Part shown: positions 45,972-55,149 of the stretch, one piece after another
How the letters are laid out: every line of letters begins with the position of its first letter
How positions within the stretch are numbered: the first letter of the stretch is position 1
NCBI GenBank assembly: GCA_019637435.1
Contig: JAHBVO010000005.1
Coordinates: 648,995 to 712,994 of the forward strand
DNA length: 64,000 bases
Direction of reading: 5' to 3'
From: Candidatus Obscuribacterales bacterium
GTDB lineage: Bacteria; Cyanobacteriota; Vampirovibrionia; Obscuribacterales; Obscuribacteraceae
Position numbers and translations under genes: made by a program
The notes under the pieces: generated by a model
The model's database searches: none
Seen by the model: only the letters and a program-made list of their open reading frames with translations
Told to the model about the DNA's origin: nothing

Positions 45972-48596
45972 ATGGGGTTTCTCATAAATATAGATAAGGG
46001 ATTAACCAACCTGATCAGAGGGGCACATTTTCCTAAGAGCATAGGTTGGCATGAAGAGAACCACTTGAGTTCAAGCACTCCGAGCGAGAAACCCAAAAGG
46101 TCAGTTGAGGATAAGCGTGCCGCAGGATTTTTCCTGTCGGTATTCGATCGCTCGACTACCAGAATCGCGCTCCTTCTCATTCCGACACTAGTGGTTTCAC
46201 TTTTGCTTGCTCAAGCACTCAATCCGGTTTTGATTCCGCTGACGGCAGAGCCACTCGCCAGGCAAATCGCCCAGGAAATCGAACCAGGAGCAATCAGCGA
46301 ATTCGAGATCATGCAAGTGATCCGTCGATACAACCTTGCCTGGTGTTATCTCTCAGACAGAGACAATCTCAAAGCAGTCGGCGTCACCGCAACTTTCGCG
46401 CCCAAGACACGAAGAGGAATTCCGTCGACATCAAGAGAGATCGAAATTCGAGACGAGCGTTATTACGAGGCCGTCGTGCCATTCCACAACAACATGAATC
46501 TGCACGTCGGTCTCCCATTGAATCGCCATCTGCCAAAACTCACTGGCTCCGACGCACTTACTTCGATACTGTACACGCCGATTCATCTTGGAGCCGTGCT
46601 GTGCGTCCTAGGTCTTGTCTGGCTCACCATGCTTATCTTGCTTGAATCAATCATTGGACTCTCAGTTCGAATCCTGGGAGGAACGATAGACAACCTCACA
46701 GCTCTGGTCGCAGAACCTTTCACGAAACAACAGATCGCGGACATAACAAAATTGAGCTGGTGCCCGTCCGACTTCAGAGCGGTAGGTAGAAGCCTGGATC
46801 TGCTCATGAACCGGGTTTCGGAATACAAAGACCAGCTCCGCGAACGCTCCACCGAAGAAGGGTTAGATACGCTGAAATGGAAAGGGCAAAAACGCCCTAT
46901 GTTTCAAGTCACCGAGTCTCGCGAGAAACAACAAAGTTCGGCGGATTACGCAGTCGAGAGCGGCGTATTCGCCGTAAAATTTGACAAAGAGCTTCGTTCC
47001 GCTGAATCGTCCTACGAATTTGCCGTCAAAGTGCTCGACGGAATCCACGACCTCTACACTGACACAATCGATGCAGCAGCGTTTATCAAAGTAGAGAAGA
47101 ACCAGCAGATCACGGTCGAATCATGCCTGCAACTCGATGATGACTCACTCGCTCTACTCGAGAAAATCGATCATCGCGAATTCATCGACGAACGCAATAT
47201 GTCAAAACGAAGTATAGATGTCGGTCCCATGCTGATCAAAAAATTCGGCTTCGAGGCAATCGCCACTAAAGATTCCTTCGGCAGAATTCTGTATTTCCCT
47301 TTCTGTTATGAAGGAAAACCACTCGCGCTTCTCGCAGGTTTCATCAAGCAGGGGCACAACCCCAACCCGGAGCGCATCAAAGCGCTGGAGCGGTTTCGCG
47401 ACAAGGCGCTGGATCTGTATCACGAGCACAGGCTGCGCGAAGAACGCGACGACGATCGATGGACCGATCCCGCGACGGGAATGGGCAATAAAACTTACTT
47501 TCAAGAGCTCATGCCCAAAGTAGTTGAGCGCATGAAAACGAAGGGATCTCCAGGTCATTTTTCAATTTTGATGATCCAGCCGGATTTCACGACTCCGCGT
47601 TTAGCCCGTTTCCCAGCCGAGATGCACGATCGGTGGTTCGTGGAAATCGGCAAACTCATTAACGGCGTTCTTCCGATAAGCAAGAAAACAATCCCCGAAA
47701 AGGGGGCAACAAACTATATGATTCGCTATCAAGAACACGTGATGGCAGTCGTTCTCGAAGGAATCAAAGGCAAAGACGCAGTCAACGTCGCCGAAGGAAT
47801 CAGAAACTCGGTGATAAGCAAATCTCAGTGGTCCGGCGGAGCGACGGACCTTTCATTGTCTGTCGGCGTAGCAACCTTTCCCAGAGACAGCGAGAGTGCC
47901 GAAGAAATAATCGCTAAAGCCGCAACCACTCTTGCTTATGTCAAGGAAAAACTGGGCGGCAACGCCGTCTGCGATTCGCAGAAAGTTCCCGAAGACTTCA
48001 AGCCCCGCGAGGCAACGGAGATTCAGGGCACACTGGGTGTACTGGATAACGTGGGATTGCTCCAATCAATTTCGTCCAGTGAAAAGAGCGGCGTGCTGAT
48101 AGTGGTAAACGACATCGGTCAGAAATTCGTGATCAGCTGGCATGAAGGTGCGCCTGTCAACGCATCTCTAGGCGATCTAATCAGCCTTGATGCGGTTATC
48201 GAATTCATCACGACGTTTAAGAACGGTAGCTACAACTTTCAAACACGCAGTATCGCCCCTGGTGACAATCAATCGACCGATCTTCGCTCCCTGGAGCGCT
48301 GCCTCATGGAAGCAGCGCTTTATGAGGACAAGATGATTGCGGCACTACGTACGATACCATCACCGGACCGACTTGTTCGCAGTGTAGATAACCCGGTTGG
48401 TTGGCAAAAGGTCTCACAAGACCCGGACATCGTACCGGAAGAAGTGAGCGCCATGCGAGAGCTCTTCGGCATGGCCGACGGGACCAAAACGCTCTCAGCT
48501 ATCTTCACCAAACTCACTCGCCAGTGCACGGCAATGCGGTGGCGCGCAGCCGCACTTTTGCTGCAGTACGAACTCCTTCAAATGAAAATCGACTAG
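45972..48596 (+). CDS. Membrane protein with degenerate GGDEF domain and DUF4388 (PATAN) domain
   Basis: 874 residues. Two membrane helices (~62-82 and ~205-230) flank an extracytoplasmic sensor-like segment. A HAMP/coil-like region and a GAF-like region follow. Residues ~500-665 fold as a GGDEF domain by pattern: DPATGMGNKTYFQEL at the start and LSVGVATFP near the end. However, the signature RYGGDEFA is replaced by RYQEHVMA (~residue 583), so diguanylate cyclase activity is not expected. Residues ~685-790 are a DUF4388 domain (GTLGVLDNVGLLQSI... GAPVNASLGD), found in bacterial signalling proteins. A helical tail ends it. ATG 45972 has only a weak ribosome site. It is divergent from imuA; the imuA operator lies ~220 bp upstream. 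Ligand and output are unknown. Confidence 0.85.
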   Translation: MGFLINIDKGLTNLIRGAHFPKSIGWHEENHLSSSTPSEKPKRSVEDKRAAGFFLSVFDRSTTRIALLLIPTLVVSLLLAQALNPVLIPLTAEPLARQIAQEIEPGAISEFEIMQVIRRYNLAWCYLSDRDNLKAVGVTATFAPKTRRGIPSTSREIEIRDERYYEAVVPFHNNMNLHVGLPLNRHLPKLTGSDALTSILYTPIHLGAVLCVLGLVWLTMLILLESIIGLSVRILGGTIDNLTALVAEPFTKQQIADITKLSWCPSDFRAVGRSLDLLMNRVSEYKDQLRERSTEEGLDTLKWKGQKRPMFQVTESREKQQSSADYAVESGVFAVKFDKELRSAESSYEFAVKVLDGIHDLYTDTIDAAAFIKVEKNQQITVESCLQLDDDSLALLEKIDHREFIDERNMSKRSIDVGPMLIKKFGFEAIATKDSFGRILYFPFCYEGKPLALLAGFIKQGHNPNPERIKALERFRDKALDLYHEHRLREERDDDRWTDPATGMGNKTYFQELMPKVVERMKTKGSPGHFSILMIQPDFTTPRLARFPAEMHDRWFVEIGKLINGVLPISKKTIPEKGATNYMIRYQEHVMAVVLEGIKGKDAVNVAEGIRNSVISKSQWSGGATDLSLSVGVATFPRDSESAEEIIAKAATTLAYVKEKLGGNAVCDSQKVPEDFKPREATEIQGTLGVLDNVGLLQSISSSEKSGVLIVVNDIGQKFVISWHEGAPVNASLGDLISLDAVIEFITTFKNGSYNFQTRSIAPGDNQSTDLRSLERCLMEAALYEDKMIAALRTIPSPDRLVRSVDNPVGWQKVSQDPDIVPEEVSAMRELFGMADGTKTLSAIFTKLTRQCTAMRWRAAALLLQYELLQMKID

Positions 48597-48638
48597 CGAT
48601 ACCAATTCGCACGAGTCAGCCACCTGCCCGTCGTATAT

Positions 48639-48715
48639 CGAGAATTACCCAGCATGCCGTACGCAATCAAGCTGCGCCAGCGAGAATTACCCAGCAAGCC
48701 GTAAGCAACCAGGCT
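48639..48715 (+). repeat. Intergenic 35-bp direct repeat pair
   Basis: CGAGAATTACCCAGCATGCC... (48639-48673) and CGAGAATTACCCAGCAAGCC... (48681-48715) match at 31 of 35 positions, 42 bp apart. They sit between two convergent genes. No terminator-like hairpin is evident. Confidence 0.7.
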
Positions 48716-48768
48716 ACGGCAACGACCACTGCTGGCGGCAAGCAAAGTCAATCGCTTGCCCTTCCGCG

Positions 48769-51700
48769 TTACCGTTTCCGACGCACGGCACTGGATGCGG
48801 TGTCACCTTTAAACTCGTCCTTACGTCGCACCGCGCTCTTCGCTGTTGCCTGCGCCTCTAAATCGGTCATCTTGACAGACTTAGACACTTTGCAGACTTG
48901 CTCGGCGTGGTATTTCAAATGCTCCATCTCGCCAAGCTGTTTTCCGAAGTAGACAGCCGAATAGAACTTCAGGAAGCTGGACAAGGCATCAGGAAGCGCT
49001 TCGGGCGCCACCTTTCCAGCGGACTTGCGCTCGTCGATCACACCCTGGACTCGCGCCAGGAATTCCGTCGGCGTCTCCGCAGGCTCGCGGGTCAGCTTCA
49101 TCGACTTCTTGATCGCTTTGGATACTTTCTTGTATTGCTTCCACTCAGGTCCGCGCCCAGAGTTGGCTTTACGCCACTTTCTATACAAGGCCAGCAAGAC
49201 TCTGAAAGCTATAAAACCGACAACAAGCGCTATCAAAGCCGCGACACAGAAAGTAATCACCTCGCCCCATTTGACGATAAACTGTGACTTCTCCAGACCA
49301 AGCTGTTTCTGCACTTCTTGCTGAGTGTACTGAGCCTCGCGCTTTTGCGCCGGCAACACACCGCCTGGATGTGCATCGAAAGGCACCCAGCCGAACTGCG
49401 GCACAAAGACTTCGGCCCAGACAAGCTGGTGCTTCATACGAACTTCTTGCTCGCCTGTCACAGGGTTGTGCTCACCCGGAGCAAAGCCGGTGACAAGTCT
49501 CGACGGGATGCCTACGCAGCGCGTCAAAACAACGAAGGTGGAAGCGAAATCATTACTATTGCCGACGCCTCGATTGAACAAGAAGTCATCGACCATGTCC
49601 TTGGCATCGCTGTCTACCACTCGATTGCCATCATATTCAAAATTGTCGCGCAAATAATTGCAGATCTGATCAGCCTGGACAAACCAGTTGTAGCGCGGGT
49701 CGGAGTTGGTTTCTGCGACCTTGAAGAGCTCATCGGAAGTGCTATCCGGCAACTGCAGATACTGAGAAAATCGTTCTCTGATCGCATCATCCTCAGCCGC
49801 TGACAACGGCATTTCCTGCCTCATTGCGTCGATTGGATAGATCGGCAGTTCGGTTTTGACCTTGATTTCAGCGTTTCGATTGATAACCTTTGGAGAGGTC
49901 ATGACCCCGTATGGATCGACATCCACTTTCTTTTGATCTTGACCAAGCTTCAGTTCCTGCGGGATCCAGCCACCAGGAATCACATGCCCAATCGACTTTG
50001 CCTTGACCTTGATCTCCTGAACCAGCTCCACCGTCGGCAAAGAAGATTCCGGTTTCAACGCATCAGCCATACCAACCTTGAAGATCGGTCGTTCAGTGGA
50101 TTCGAAGACAAACGGACGAGCAAACTTAGACTCCTTCAGCTGTTCTTGTTTCTCCTCCGAGCTTTCCTCGGTTGCGGCAGCTTTTTGCGGCTCGACTTTC
50201 TGAGGCGACTCAGACCGGAGAACCTTGGGTTCCGCGACGCTGGTCGGCGTGGCATTAGTGTTACCAAACACCGATGGCTGGCTGCCTCTCACAATGCCGG
50301 TATCAGTCGTGTTACCGAACACGGAAGGTTGACTTCCTCGCACGATGCCCTGTGGCTGCTGGTATCGCTGCACCGGCTTAACCACCGGCTTGGGCTGGAC
50401 CTTCTTCTCTTCTTTCTTGACGACACCATCCACCACTCGAATCTTGTCGACAGGTGGTGCCTTCTTCTTCGGAGGTGTGCGCTTCCACATCGTTCCTGTA
50501 TAGAAATCGAAGCACTGGCGGCGCAAATAGACCAGACGCCGAGACTTTACAGTGAAGACCATCCGTTCGTCGAGCTTTTCTTTATCGGCGACGCGAAGAA
50601 TGTTGTCACTACCAATAGTGGCATCACTATCGCCGCCGTTCTTGCCGTCTTTTCCGTCTTTGCCGTCTTCAGCGGGTCCTTTATTGCCGCCCGTTCCGTC
50701 CTTACCTTCTTCGCCTTCTCCGCCGCCTTTCTTACCTTTTTTATTCTTTTTGGTTTTGGCTTTTTTCTCGCCACCACCTTCGGTGCCCTTTCCATCTTTT
50801 CCGTCGGTGCCGGCCGTTCCATCTTTGCCATCAGGATTCACCGGAGTCGGTGGCTCGTCCTTCTGTTTATCTTTGCCTTCAATCTGTGCCTTAGCGGCTT
50901 CGGATGCGACAAACGCTTTCGTCTTTGCCTGGCGCTCGGGAGGCTTATCCTTCTTCGGATCCGTTTTCTTCTTTTTATCATCAGGCGCAACGACCGGGTT
51001 CGAGTCGGCTTCAGCTTTGTGAGCGCTGTCGTCGCCATCCTTCGTCAGCTTCGGCTTGTTTTTGGTCGGCGTCGGAGTAGACTCGGCCTTGTCCCGGGCC
51101 TTCGCATCCATTGCCTCTTGCCGTTTCTGAGCCATCTGCTCTTGAACGTCTTTCTCGGCTTTCTCGCGCTCTTTCTTTAGCTCTTCATCTTTCTTCGCCT
51201 TGGCACGCGCTTCTTCGGCGGCCTTCTTCAGCTTCTCCTTCTGCTCTTCAGGAGTAAGTTTCGTGGCGTACTTGCCGACCATTGGCAGCTGTTTATTCTC
51301 GTGTTTGTTAAACCAGTCGCGACCAGCATGTGCATCCTTTGGTCCTGCCGGCGGCGGCGGTGGCATGGCAGCTTTGTAGAACATATCAGTAAGGTATTCG
51401 AGCTTCATCGTCTTACTGTACGCCCAGACTTTGTCTAAAAATTCATCAGCTCTAGGCACGTAGATAAACATAGCCAGCGCGATCAGCGGCACCACCGTCA
51501 ACAACGCGATGGTGTTGCCTCTAGGTACGCGTCTGGGCCGCTTCTGATTCAAAAACAACGGCACTTCCGGCGCGTTGGTGATCCTTCTGGCCAGCCATTC
51601 TGTGAGAGTTCGGGAGACGCAATCGAAATACATCATCAATGCGCCGAGCAGCAAATAGGCAAACACGCAACAACCGTAAGGCAATCCTTTTGCCACCGGT

Positions 51701-52110
51701 GCCGACAGGCAAATCAACAATAGACCCAGTCCGGTAGCCGTATGCAAGTCGGTTCGAGTTCTCATCGAGAAAGTTACGAACGCGAAAATTCCACACAAGA
51801 AGTGGACAAAAGGAGATACGTAATCGAATTCATCGCGGAGCGGTCCGGTGAACTCGTACATCGTGTTGACACCGACCAGAAGAATGCCTACCCACCAGAT
51901 ATATTTGAGCCAGCGGGGGTCTTGCTCACGAAATTTGTAGCTGAGGAAACTGCCGGCGACGATCAGCACCAGATAAATCGCCGCCATCCACCAGGCCGTT
52001 CGCACGAATAAACTGCTTGCCACCGTGCATAATACCGCCATGGCAAACACGACAGCACGCAACGGAATCGAATCCTCGGGAACCTCATGAATTGACTGGT
52101 TTTCGCTCAT
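48769..52110 (-). CDS. Transglutaminase-like membrane protein (DUF3488-TGc-DUF4129) lacking two triad residues
   Basis: 1,113 residues from ATG 52110, preceded by GGAGG and overlapping the stop of the DUF58 gene as ATGA. About six N-terminal membrane helices lie within the first ~240 residues. A ~400-residue Lys/Glu/Ala then Gly/Lys/Asp-rich low-complexity region follows, with a duplicated GIVRGSQPSVFGNT unit at ~residues 593-625. The transglutaminase-like core is at ~815-915. Aligned to the usual RGFCEHFAS the sequence is GNSNDFAS, Cys replaced by Ser. The usual DAHAWAEV is HQLVWAEV, His replaced by Leu. The Asp in WVPFD remains. A membrane helix (~965-985) and DUF4129-like tail end it. Protease/transferase activity is not expected; a scaffold role is inference. 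Confidence 0.85.
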   Translation of the reverse strand: MSENQSIHEVPEDSIPLRAVVFAMAVLCTVASSLFVRTAWWMAAIYLVLIVAGSFLSYKFREQDPRWLKYIWWVGILLVGVNTMYEFTGPLRDEFDYVSPFVHFLCGIFAFVTFSMRTRTDLHTATGLGLLLICLSAPVAKGLPYGCCVFAYLLLGALMMYFDCVSRTLTEWLARRITNAPEVPLFLNQKRPRRVPRGNTIALLTVVPLIALAMFIYVPRADEFLDKVWAYSKTMKLEYLTDMFYKAAMPPPPPAGPKDAHAGRDWFNKHENKQLPMVGKYATKLTPEEQKEKLKKAAEEARAKAKKDEELKKEREKAEKDVQEQMAQKRQEAMDAKARDKAESTPTPTKNKPKLTKDGDDSAHKAEADSNPVVAPDDKKKKTDPKKDKPPERQAKTKAFVASEAAKAQIEGKDKQKDEPPTPVNPDGKDGTAGTDGKDGKGTEGGGEKKAKTKKNKKGKKGGGEGEEGKDGTGGNKGPAEDGKDGKDGKNGGDSDATIGSDNILRVADKEKLDERMVFTVKSRRLVYLRRQCFDFYTGTMWKRTPPKKKAPPVDKIRVVDGVVKKEEKKVQPKPVVKPVQRYQQPQGIVRGSQPSVFGNTTDTGIVRGSQPSVFGNTNATPTSVAEPKVLRSESPQKVEPQKAAATEESSEEKQEQLKESKFARPFVFESTERPIFKVGMADALKPESSLPTVELVQEIKVKAKSIGHVIPGGWIPQELKLGQDQKKVDVDPYGVMTSPKVINRNAEIKVKTELPIYPIDAMRQEMPLSAAEDDAIRERFSQYLQLPDSTSDELFKVAETNSDPRYNWFVQADQICNYLRDNFEYDGNRVVDSDAKDMVDDFLFNRGVGNSNDFASTFVVLTRCVGIPSRLVTGFAPGEHNPVTGEQEVRMKHQLVWAEVFVPQFGWVPFDAHPGGVLPAQKREAQYTQQEVQKQLGLEKSQFIVKWGEVITFCVAALIALVVGFIAFRVLLALYRKWRKANSGRGPEWKQYKKVSKAIKKSMKLTREPAETPTEFLARVQGVIDERKSAGKVAPEALPDALSSFLKFYSAVYFGKQLGEMEHLKYHAEQVCKVSKSVKMTDLEAQATAKSAVRRKDEFKGDTASSAVRRKR

Positions 52111-53591
52111 AGCGCCTCCAGGTCCTTTTCCCATTCGATGCGTCCGACGACTTCGCCCTGCGTCGGTCCCATCGCGCGTTTCACATCTTCCTGCGAACGC
52201 GTCTTCGTCTTTCTCAGGGATGCCATCGAGAATCCTTCTTTGCCTTGCGAAGCATAAGCGTCTTCGTCAAAGTCCCAACCGAATGGTACCACTATCAATT
52301 CTAGCGGACTGCAGATCACATCGCCCTTTTCGGGGTGATACTTCATCACCTGCTCGGCTGACGGAATAAGAGTTACGACGTCTTTCTCGACGACGCTGAA
52401 ATCGAGAAGTGCGTCGGCATCGTCATCAGTTGATGTTCGAAAATTACCGGAAACCAGCTCCACCCTGGCTAAAATCTCAGAATATAACTGCAAACCAGGA
52501 TTAATGTTTTCAGGCAAATCACTCATCAAGGCTTGCATTTCCTTCGACTGAATCGGCGGATTGATTAAAAGCTCAGGAAGTTGCCCTCGGTTGTATCCAA
52601 GATGGCACAGCGAAATGGCAGTGGACACAGCCAGCTCGAATTGTTCAGCGTTCTTGTACGGCAATCGCAAATTCAACAATAAATCGAAGACCGGAATTGT
52701 TTCCTGGTCAAACTCGCGCACAAGCATTTTGCCCAGTCGCGCTGTCGAGGGCCAGTGCACATGCCGCAAACTATCGCCGCTTTTATACTCTCGAACGCTG
52801 CGAAAACTGGTTGATTGGTGCGTGATTTTACTGCTATGAGAAGCCATCCCCATGAGAGAACTGACTCCGCGCAGGTGCTCCATAAAGTTACCGGATACCG
52901 GATAAAGTCGCGGATAAACGGTAATCGAGATGTCCTTTTTGTTGTCCTGCACCTTCATGGTGCGCGACCACCAGACGATTCCGAGCGGAAAGCACGTGCT
53001 GATTTCAACACCCTTCAATAAGTAAACACCGCGTTTCAAAAGCGGTGTTGGAAATTCAAACCATTTTTCGTCATCCAGCGATTCGATCAAAACTGGCTCA
53101 GGCGGAAGAATCTTTTCGAAGGTGCGACCGTCTTTACCACGCCGCGCCACGTCTACGTTTAACCGAAGCCATTTGGCAGGAATCAACCAGGAAAACGGTC
53201 CGAGAATGTTACGTCGTTTCAGCTTAATAATGACAGTGGTGCCCTCGTAGGAAAGCACCTCTCCTGGCATCGAACACTCGCCTTTCACATCAACCAAGAT
53301 GAGAAATGGAATGAGTGCGCCGATTACAGCCGCGCACAGAAAGCCGGAGGCGAGCAGATACATCCATTCGTTTGCGACTACCGCGCCGAATACATAGATT
53401 AAAACAGCACAGACGATCATGCCGATGAAACGAGTTTCCATCACCAGCTTCATGCCGAACACGCCAATCGGCAGCTGCCAGATCTTCGGCGGCTTGTAGT
53501 CCGGATTTACAGGCGGCACAGCAGGAGCCGCCTCCATGGAAGCAAGCGGCTGATCGCCTGGACCTTGCGTTTTTTTCTTGAGTCGGTGCAT
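52107..53591 (-). CDS. DUF58-domain membrane protein
   Basis: 494 residues. After a Pro-rich N-terminus, two membrane helices (~53-95) precede a beta-rich region. The DUF58 block follows: FRSVREYKSGDSLRHVHWPSTARLGKMLVREF (shown by its SVREYKSGDSLRHVHWPST core). A VWA-like C-terminal part is next. DUF58 proteins are regular partners of MoxR ATPases and TGc membrane proteins; the biochemical role is unsettled and often linked to assembly or envelope maintenance. The gene lies 37 bp after moxR and overlaps the next gene by 4 bp (ATGA), so the three form one operon. Confidence 0.9.
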   Translation of the reverse strand: MHRLKKKTQGPGDQPLASMEAAPAVPPVNPDYKPPKIWQLPIGVFGMKLVMETRFIGMIVCAVLIYVFGAVVANEWMYLLASGFLCAAVIGALIPFLILVDVKGECSMPGEVLSYEGTTVIIKLKRRNILGPFSWLIPAKWLRLNVDVARRGKDGRTFEKILPPEPVLIESLDDEKWFEFPTPLLKRGVYLLKGVEISTCFPLGIVWWSRTMKVQDNKKDISITVYPRLYPVSGNFMEHLRGVSSLMGMASHSSKITHQSTSFRSVREYKSGDSLRHVHWPSTARLGKMLVREFDQETIPVFDLLLNLRLPYKNAEQFELAVSTAISLCHLGYNRGQLPELLINPPIQSKEMQALMSDLPENINPGLQLYSEILARVELVSGNFRTSTDDDADALLDFSVVEKDVVTLIPSAEQVMKYHPEKGDVICSPLELIVVPFGWDFDEDAYASQGKEGFSMASLRKTKTRSQEDVKRAMGPTQGEVVGRIEWEKDLEAL

Positions 53592-53628
53592 TCAGTTTCG
53601 ACCGGCGAGATTGGTTTCAAACAGAACT

Positions 53629-54585
53629 TCAGGCGGGTACAGGAACGTGCTCCAGAACCTTCTTAATAATGTCAGTGTGACATATTCTGCTGGATTTCAC
53701 TTTGGGCACGACCCTGTGACCAAACACATATGGCGCCAATGCTTTCACATCCTCGGGCGTGACATATTCGCGACCTTCTACGAAAGCCATCGCCTGGCTG
53801 GCTTTCACCAGAAGCTGGCTTCCCCGCGGGCTCACGCCCAGTACGACTGAGGGGTGATTTCTCGTGGCCGTCACAATATTGACGATATACTCGACGATTT
53901 TGTCGTGCACAAAAATCGCACGAATGGCGTGTTGCATCTCCTGAATATCTTTGGTCGTCAGCACAGGTTCGACGACAAACGCGCCTTCCTGCAAAGTTTT
54001 GCGCACAATTTCCATTTCCTGCTGGGCATCGGGATAACCCAACGACATCGAGATCATGAAACGGTCGAGCTGCGCTTCCGGCAGAGGGAACGTACCGTGG
54101 TGCTCAATCGGGTTCTGCGTTGCAATGACGAAAAACAGTTCCGGCAGTGGACGAGTAGTACCATCCGTGGTTACTTGTTTTTCTTCCATCGCCTCCAGCA
54201 AACTCGACTGGGTACGGGGAGTGGCACGATTGATTTCGTCCATCAACAGAATGTTGGTAAAAATTGGTCCGGGCATGAAGTGAAACGTTGATTCACGCTG
54301 GTCGAAAATGCTCACCCCCGAGATGTCGGAAGGCAACAGGTCCGGAGTCGCTTGAATCCGTTTGAAGTTTGCTTGAATCGATCGAGCTAAACTCTTGGAT
54401 AGAAGTGTCTTTCCAGTACCGGGCACATCTTCGAGAATGCAATGTCCGCCTGCTAAAACCGCTACAACGGCCAGTTTGCAGGCTCGCACTTGCCCAACCA
54501 AAGCTCGCCCCATATTCTCGACAAGGTGTTGGGCTTTTGGCGAGAGTTGCATTATCGCCGGGTTTGCTGCGGTCTGATTCTTCAC
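53629..54585 (-). CDS. MoxR-family AAA+ ATPase
   Basis: 318 residues, cytosolic AAA+ chaperone-like ATPase. Walker A is DVPGTGKTLLSKSLA, Walker B LLMDEINRA, sensor 1 FFVIATQNPIEHHGTFPLPEAQLDRF, and the C-terminal lid holds GVSPRGSQLLVKAS with the sensor-2 Arg. MoxR proteins typically act on a VWA or DUF58 partner encoded beside them, as here. The start is GTG with GGAGG 5 nt upstream. First gene of a MoxR - DUF58 - transglutaminase-like operon; divergent from a small membrane protein. Confidence 0.95.
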   Translation of the reverse strand: MKNQTAANPAIMQLSPKAQHLVENMGRALVGQVRACKLAVVAVLAGGHCILEDVPGTGKTLLSKSLARSIQANFKRIQATPDLLPSDISGVSIFDQRESTFHFMPGPIFTNILLMDEINRATPRTQSSLLEAMEEKQVTTDGTTRPLPELFFVIATQNPIEHHGTFPLPEAQLDRFMISMSLGYPDAQQEMEIVRKTLQEGAFVVEPVLTTKDIQEMQHAIRAIFVHDKIVEYIVNIVTATRNHPSVVLGVSPRGSQLLVKASQAMAFVEGREYVTPEDVKALAPYVFGHRVVPKVKSSRICHTDIIKKVLEHVPVPA

Positions 54586-54727
54586 AATTGCCTCCGTTCT
54601 ACGGCTACACCTGGCTTTTCATACCCAGGGCTGATTGTCGACTAAACATCTTATAGATGCCTACTGACAATTGGTAATGCCAGTGACTTAGAAGCTTATA
54701 CATCTGCCCAGATAAATTCCAATGGAC

Positions 54728-54733
54728 TATAAT
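54728..54733 (+). promoter_or_regulatory. -10 element upstream of the small membrane protein
   Basis: A perfect TATAAT about 26 bp before the start. No good -35 hexamer is present at the right distance (TGCCCA is the best). Confidence 0.4.
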
Positions 54734-54758
54734 CGAATTTTAGAAGTTCGTCGGTTGG

Positions 54759-55019
54759 GTGAGGAATATGTCTCAGAACACACGCATGCTACTTATCGCG
54801 CTTGTCGTCATGGTCGTCTTCGGCATATTTTTACAGTCGTTAATCGCCAAGTCTCTGCAGGACAGCAGCGGCTCTGACGCCATGAACACCTTGCCGAAAT
54901 TGCCCTCGTCGACAAACATTGAGCCTCTGCCTGGTATCGAACCGATTCCTGGAGCTGTTCCAAACCTTCCGGGAAGTCAGGGCGCCGATACGAAGAAAGC
55001 TCCTGCCAAGCACAAGTAA
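54759..55019 (+). CDS. Small single-pass membrane protein, Pro-rich
   Basis: 86 residues from a GTG at 54759; ATG 54768 is an alternative, with GAGGA only two bases away. One N-terminal membrane helix (LLIALVVMVVFGIFLQSLIA) is followed by a ~55-residue Pro/Leu-rich tail (PLPGIEPIPGAVPNLPG) ending in Lys. No family recognised. Probably anchored with the tail outside the cytosol. Confidence 0.65.
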   Translation: MRNMSQNTRMLLIALVVMVVFGIFLQSLIAKSLQDSSGSDAMNTLPKLPSSTNIEPLPGIEPIPGAVPNLPGSQGADTKKAPAKHK

Positions 55020-55149
55020 CCAGCTGGACGGCAATCGTTCTTTACTGATTTGCTGACTGCTGCAACAGAGTACTCAACGCTCAGGATGAACCGCAGGCAA
55101 ATTGCCAGGTTCTAATCATATTTTGCCATTTTATCGGACAGTGGTTCGT

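Noticed and set aside
50640..50850. Collagen-like domain in the transglutaminase-like protein
   Set aside because: A few Gly-x-y triplets (GKDGTAGTDGKDGKG) occur inside a Lys/Gly-rich low-complexity region, but the run is too short and irregular.
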